Positions 61,541 through 64,000 of a stretch of 64,000 nucleotides of DNA are shown in pieces. Numbering within the stretch: the stretch's first letter is position 1; every line of letters starts with the position of its first letter. The DNA is taken from the NCBI RefSeq assembly GCF_024055595.1, contig NZ_JAMXOF010000001.1, positions 248,001 through 312,000 of the forward strand. The letters are read 5' to 3'. This DNA comes from Mucilaginibacter aurantiaciroseus (GTDB lineage Bacteria > Bacteroidota > Bacteroidia > Sphingobacteriales > Sphingobacteriaceae). A model generated the notes under the pieces. The model did not search any database. It saw only the letters and a program-made list of their open reading frames with translations, and had not been told where the DNA came from. Made by a program: the position numbers and the translations under genes.

Positions 61541-63412
61541 ATGAAAAATATAAGTAAAAGTATAATAACCGTGTTTGCCGTTGCTGCCATGCTTGCAGCC
61601 GGTGGATGTACCAAGCGGAGCGATCTGTTCCCAGAGGCACCGTCGAAATTTACGCCGGGCAATACCCTAACTAACCCGGGTGCATTCCGCGCGGCATTGC
61701 TAAACTTAAACCTGAGTGTAAGGTTCGAATTTTTTGGTGATTCGGCACCCATGCTAACGGAATCGATATTTACCGATGCTGCTGTGGAGGGTACTACTGA
61801 TAAAACCACCCCGGCGCAGGATCTGAACATCCGCATAACGCCAACTGCTAACCTAAACAGCGACGACTTTAACAAAATAGGCCGCTACTGGCAGGTTTGG
61901 TGGCAGGGTGTGCACGATGCAAATGTGATTATCAGCAGGATAAACGACGTTACCTGGCCATCTGACGATGACAAGAACAGGGTGCTTGCAGGTGCTTATT
62001 TCCACCGGGCTTACAGATATTACCGCCTGGTACACGAGTTTGGTGATGTGCCATTGATCTTGAAAGAAGAAACTATCGTGAGCACCGCGTTCCAAAGCAC
62101 TCAACGCATCGTTATCCTTAAAAAGATGAAAACCGACTTGGAGTTTGCGGTTACTAAAATGGTAGATAACGGCAACAAAGGCGAGCCATCAAAAGGCGCG
62201 GCAGCCCACTTGCTAACCAAAATTAACCTGGCTTTAGGTTTGTTTGATGATGCCATCGCATCGGCAAACATCGCCATAAACGGCCCCTATGCATTGATGG
62301 ATAACCGCTTTGGTATTGTTGCAAGCGATGTTAGCAAAAACGTTGTTTGGGACCTGCACCGCCCCGAGAATAAATCTATCGCCTCAAACACCGAAGCGCT
62401 TTACGTGGTGATGGATCGCGAGGCTTTAGAAGGTGCTACCACAAATGGATCGCAGGTGATGCGTAACTGTGTGCCCATGTGGCATAATGGTACCATCCTA
62501 ACACCTGGCGCGTTAAACCCCGGCATATCTGATAAGGTTATTGTAGAGTTCCCGCTTACCTTATTATATGGCCGTGGTATTGGCCGGATGCGTGGTACGC
62601 CTTACGCTACCAAATACATCTGGACGGATAACACAGATCTGCGCCACGCCAAAGGCATGTGGGCAGATATGACCGACCTGGTTTATAACCAGCCGGGGCT
62701 AAAAACAAGTGACCCAACATGGTACGGCAAAAACCTGCAGCAATACACCGCTGCCAACGTAAATCAACGCTTTTTGAATGGTGCTAAAGATACCATCCGC
62801 GCGTGGTTTGGCTGGCCGCACTATAAGGTGTTTATCGGCTCGGGTAAAACAGCTGCAGACAAATGGTGGAGCCCGCCACGCGGCACCAATACCGATTGGT
62901 ATATCTTCCGCCTGGCAGAGACCTACCTGTTACGAGCCGAGGCATACTGGTGGAAAGGCCAAACCTCATTGGCCATGGCTGATATTAACAAAGTAAGGGC
63001 CCGTGCAAAAGCAGAGTTATTGACAGACGACAGCAAGGTAAACATAGGTACCATATTAGATGAACGCCAACGCGAACTTTACTGGGAAGAGCCGCGTAAA
63101 ACAGAGCTTACCCGTATCGCCTTCATATTTGCCCAAACCGGCAAAGCGGCATATAATGGTAAAACTTACCAGGTTGGTTCGTTTGCAACCAACAACTTTT
63201 TTTACGACAGGATAATGGAGAAGAACGATTTCTACAAAAACCCTAACGTTTTAACCAACTCGGGTAACCACTATACCATTTCGCCTTACCACGTGTTGTG
63301 GCCTGTACCCCAGTCAGAGATTGACCTGAACATTAACGGGCATATCAATCAAAACAAAGGGTATGCCGGTTCCGAAAATAATATTCCCCCTTTAGATAAA
63401 ATAGTTGAATAA
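61541..63412 (+). CDS. SusD/RagB-family surface glycan-binding lipoprotein
   Basis: 623 residues. The lipobox LAAGGC places the lipidated cysteine at about residue 24. TPR-like SusD fold: YWQVWWQGVHDANVIISRI, AGAYFHRAYRYYRLVHEFGDV, RLAETYLLRAEAYWWKGQ, MADINKVRARA and the C-terminal segment LWPVPQSEIDLN. It binds the oligosaccharide for the SusC pore. A terminator 26 bases after the stop ends the pair. Confidence 0.95.
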   Translation: MKNISKSIITVFAVAAMLAAGGCTKRSDLFPEAPSKFTPGNTLTNPGAFRAALLNLNLSVRFEFFGDSAPMLTESIFTDAAVEGTTDKTTPAQDLNIRITPTANLNSDDFNKIGRYWQVWWQGVHDANVIISRINDVTWPSDDDKNRVLAGAYFHRAYRYYRLVHEFGDVPLILKEETIVSTAFQSTQRIVILKKMKTDLEFAVTKMVDNGNKGEPSKGAAAHLLTKINLALGLFDDAIASANIAINGPYALMDNRFGIVASDVSKNVVWDLHRPENKSIASNTEALYVVMDREALEGATTNGSQVMRNCVPMWHNGTILTPGALNPGISDKVIVEFPLTLLYGRGIGRMRGTPYATKYIWTDNTDLRHAKGMWADMTDLVYNQPGLKTSDPTWYGKNLQQYTAANVNQRFLNGAKDTIRAWFGWPHYKVFIGSGKTAADKWWSPPRGTNTDWYIFRLAETYLLRAEAYWWKGQTSLAMADINKVRARAKAELLTDDSKVNIGTILDERQRELYWEEPRKTELTRIAFIFAQTGKAAYNGKTYQVGSFATNNFFYDRIMEKNDFYKNPNVLTNSGNHYTISPYHVLWPVPQSEIDLNINGHINQNKGYAGSENNIPPLDKIVE

Positions 63413-63437
63413 GTGAGTTAATGTATTAAGTTGAGTG

Positions 63438-63468
63438 AACCAGGCCCATGTGTGGGCCTGGTTTAATT
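63438..63468 (+). terminator. Rho-independent terminator of the susCD pair
   Basis: Perfect arms AACCAGGCCCA (63438-63448) and TGGGCCTGGTT (63453-63463), TGTG loop, then TAATTTTT. Confidence 0.9.
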
Positions 63469-63927
63469 TTTACCACCGCCTTTATAAGAAGGCGTCGGGC
63501 AATAAATATATCAATAACTATGTTGAAGATTGCCATGGCGAACTGGTGATGCGCGGCGGCCACGAATGTTTGGTAGATAGCAACCGTTTTAAAGGTGGCA
63601 CAGGCGGCATCCGCGTAAACGGTACCGGGCATACCATCAGCAATAATCAATTTGAGAAACTGCCCATCGCCATCAGGCTAATGTATACTTGGCGAAGGGT
63701 AAAATAGATACCGGCTTCTACATTGCAGCCGGCGATTGCATTATTAAAAATAACCAAATTAAATATTGCGATACGGCATCCTCACAGGTGGTGCCAAAAA
63801 CCCCGACTGGACCGGTAAGTTCGACACTAAGCGCTATCTATAGCCCACCGTGCAGGACATTGCACCTTACAATAACGAGTTGTTGAATAACAACATCACC
63901 AATACTAAAAACCCAATTGTGCAATAA
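63465..63927 (+). pseudogene. PL6-type (chondroitinase B/alginate lyase) polysaccharide lyase remnant
   Basis: Three successive frames match the middle and end of a PL6 parallel-beta-helix lyase: GNKYINNYVEDCHGELVMRGG plus ECLVDSNRFKGGTGGIRVNGTGH (frame 1, to ~63680); AKGKIDTGFYIAAGDCIIKNNQI (frame 2, to ~63800); and NPDWTGKFDTKRYL-stop-PTVQDIAPYNNELLNNNI to TAA at 63925 (frame 3). The N-terminal half, with signal peptide and most of the helix, is missing: the homology begins right after the susCD terminator. Frame changes, a stop and a 5' deletion leave no functional enzyme. Confidence 0.75.
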
Positions 63928-64000
63928 GGAAGCCTAAGCTATCTCATCAGCTATAAATGGTATTGGCTGCGACCTGTCAAACGGGACATAAACGCGGATC

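Noticed and set aside
1..64000. CRISPR array, prophage, rRNA operon or toxin-antitoxin pair
   Set aside because: No regularly spaced direct repeats, no phage structural genes, no rRNA, and no recognisable toxin-antitoxin family were seen on either strand.

Overview
The window looks like chromosomal DNA from a Bacteroidota (Bacteroidetes) bacterium, most likely of the Sphingobacteriaceae (Mucilaginibacter/Pedobacter type). This rests on a SusC/SusD pair, promoter motifs of the form TTG-N19/20-TAnnTTTG, near absence of Shine-Dalgarno sequences, several GTG/TTG starts, and many family-typical proteins (DUF5916/CBM9-like, DUF5996, DUF1080, two-component kinases of the TPR-HisKA_3 type). The genus is inferred from memory of protein families, not from a search.

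Layout. 0-9.7 kb: a phosphodiesterase plus flippase-like membrane protein pair, an orphan TPR histidine kinase, an NAD(P)-binding gene broken by a TGA, an OmpR-type two-component pair, and a universal-stress-like protein with a bestrophin-like channel. 9.8-10.7 kb: a scrap yard with an IS1595-type transposase remnant, a ~102-bp tandem repeat and another gene tail. 10.7-20.7 kb: acetyltransferase, GH36 alpha-galactosidase, DUF1080 hydrolase-like protein, and a cell-surface glycan group (deacetylase, two GT2, one GT87). 21-29.3 kb: tRNA-Phe, a heterodisulfide-reductase-like Fe-S gene set with a DUF2750 gene in the middle, MtgA, and rpsF-rpsR-rplI. 29.3-46.2 kb: dnaX, icd, manA, a PAS histidine kinase with a frameshifted response regulator, a clan GH-A glycosidase, a SulP transporter, a SAM-I riboswitch preceding a 1-Cys peroxiredoxin, tRNA-Cys, DUF5996, a methyltransferase and a DUF5916 protein.

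46.4-64 kb is a uronic-acid polysaccharide utilisation locus. Two operons diverge from a ~260-bp control region carrying two inverted near-identical copies of a CGATAACGTT site. Leftward: YhcH-like protein, GH88 unsaturated uronyl hydrolase, KdgF (broken by TAG), UxuA and an alginate-lyase-family lyase (broken). Rightward: KduI, a fructuronate-reductase-like SDR, KdgK, KDPG aldolase, an ExuT-like MFS carrier and a LacI-type regulator. Beyond it come a free-standing DUF4350-like accessory protein, SusC, SusD and a broken PL6-type lyase. Together the intact genes would import oligouronides, remove unsaturated uronates, and feed them through 2-keto-3-deoxygluconate to pyruvate and glyceraldehyde-3-phosphate, but both polysaccharide lyases and KdgF are disrupted as read.

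A general feature is the number of broken genes: nonsense codons in otherwise intact frames at 5092 (TGA), 27865 (TAG), 49092 (TAG) and 47446 (TAA), frameshifts in at least four further genes, and several gene tails. Either this replicon is decaying or the assembly carries errors. Palindromic intergenic elements of about 100 bp from several families are also scattered through the window. No CRISPR array, rRNA operon or phage was seen.
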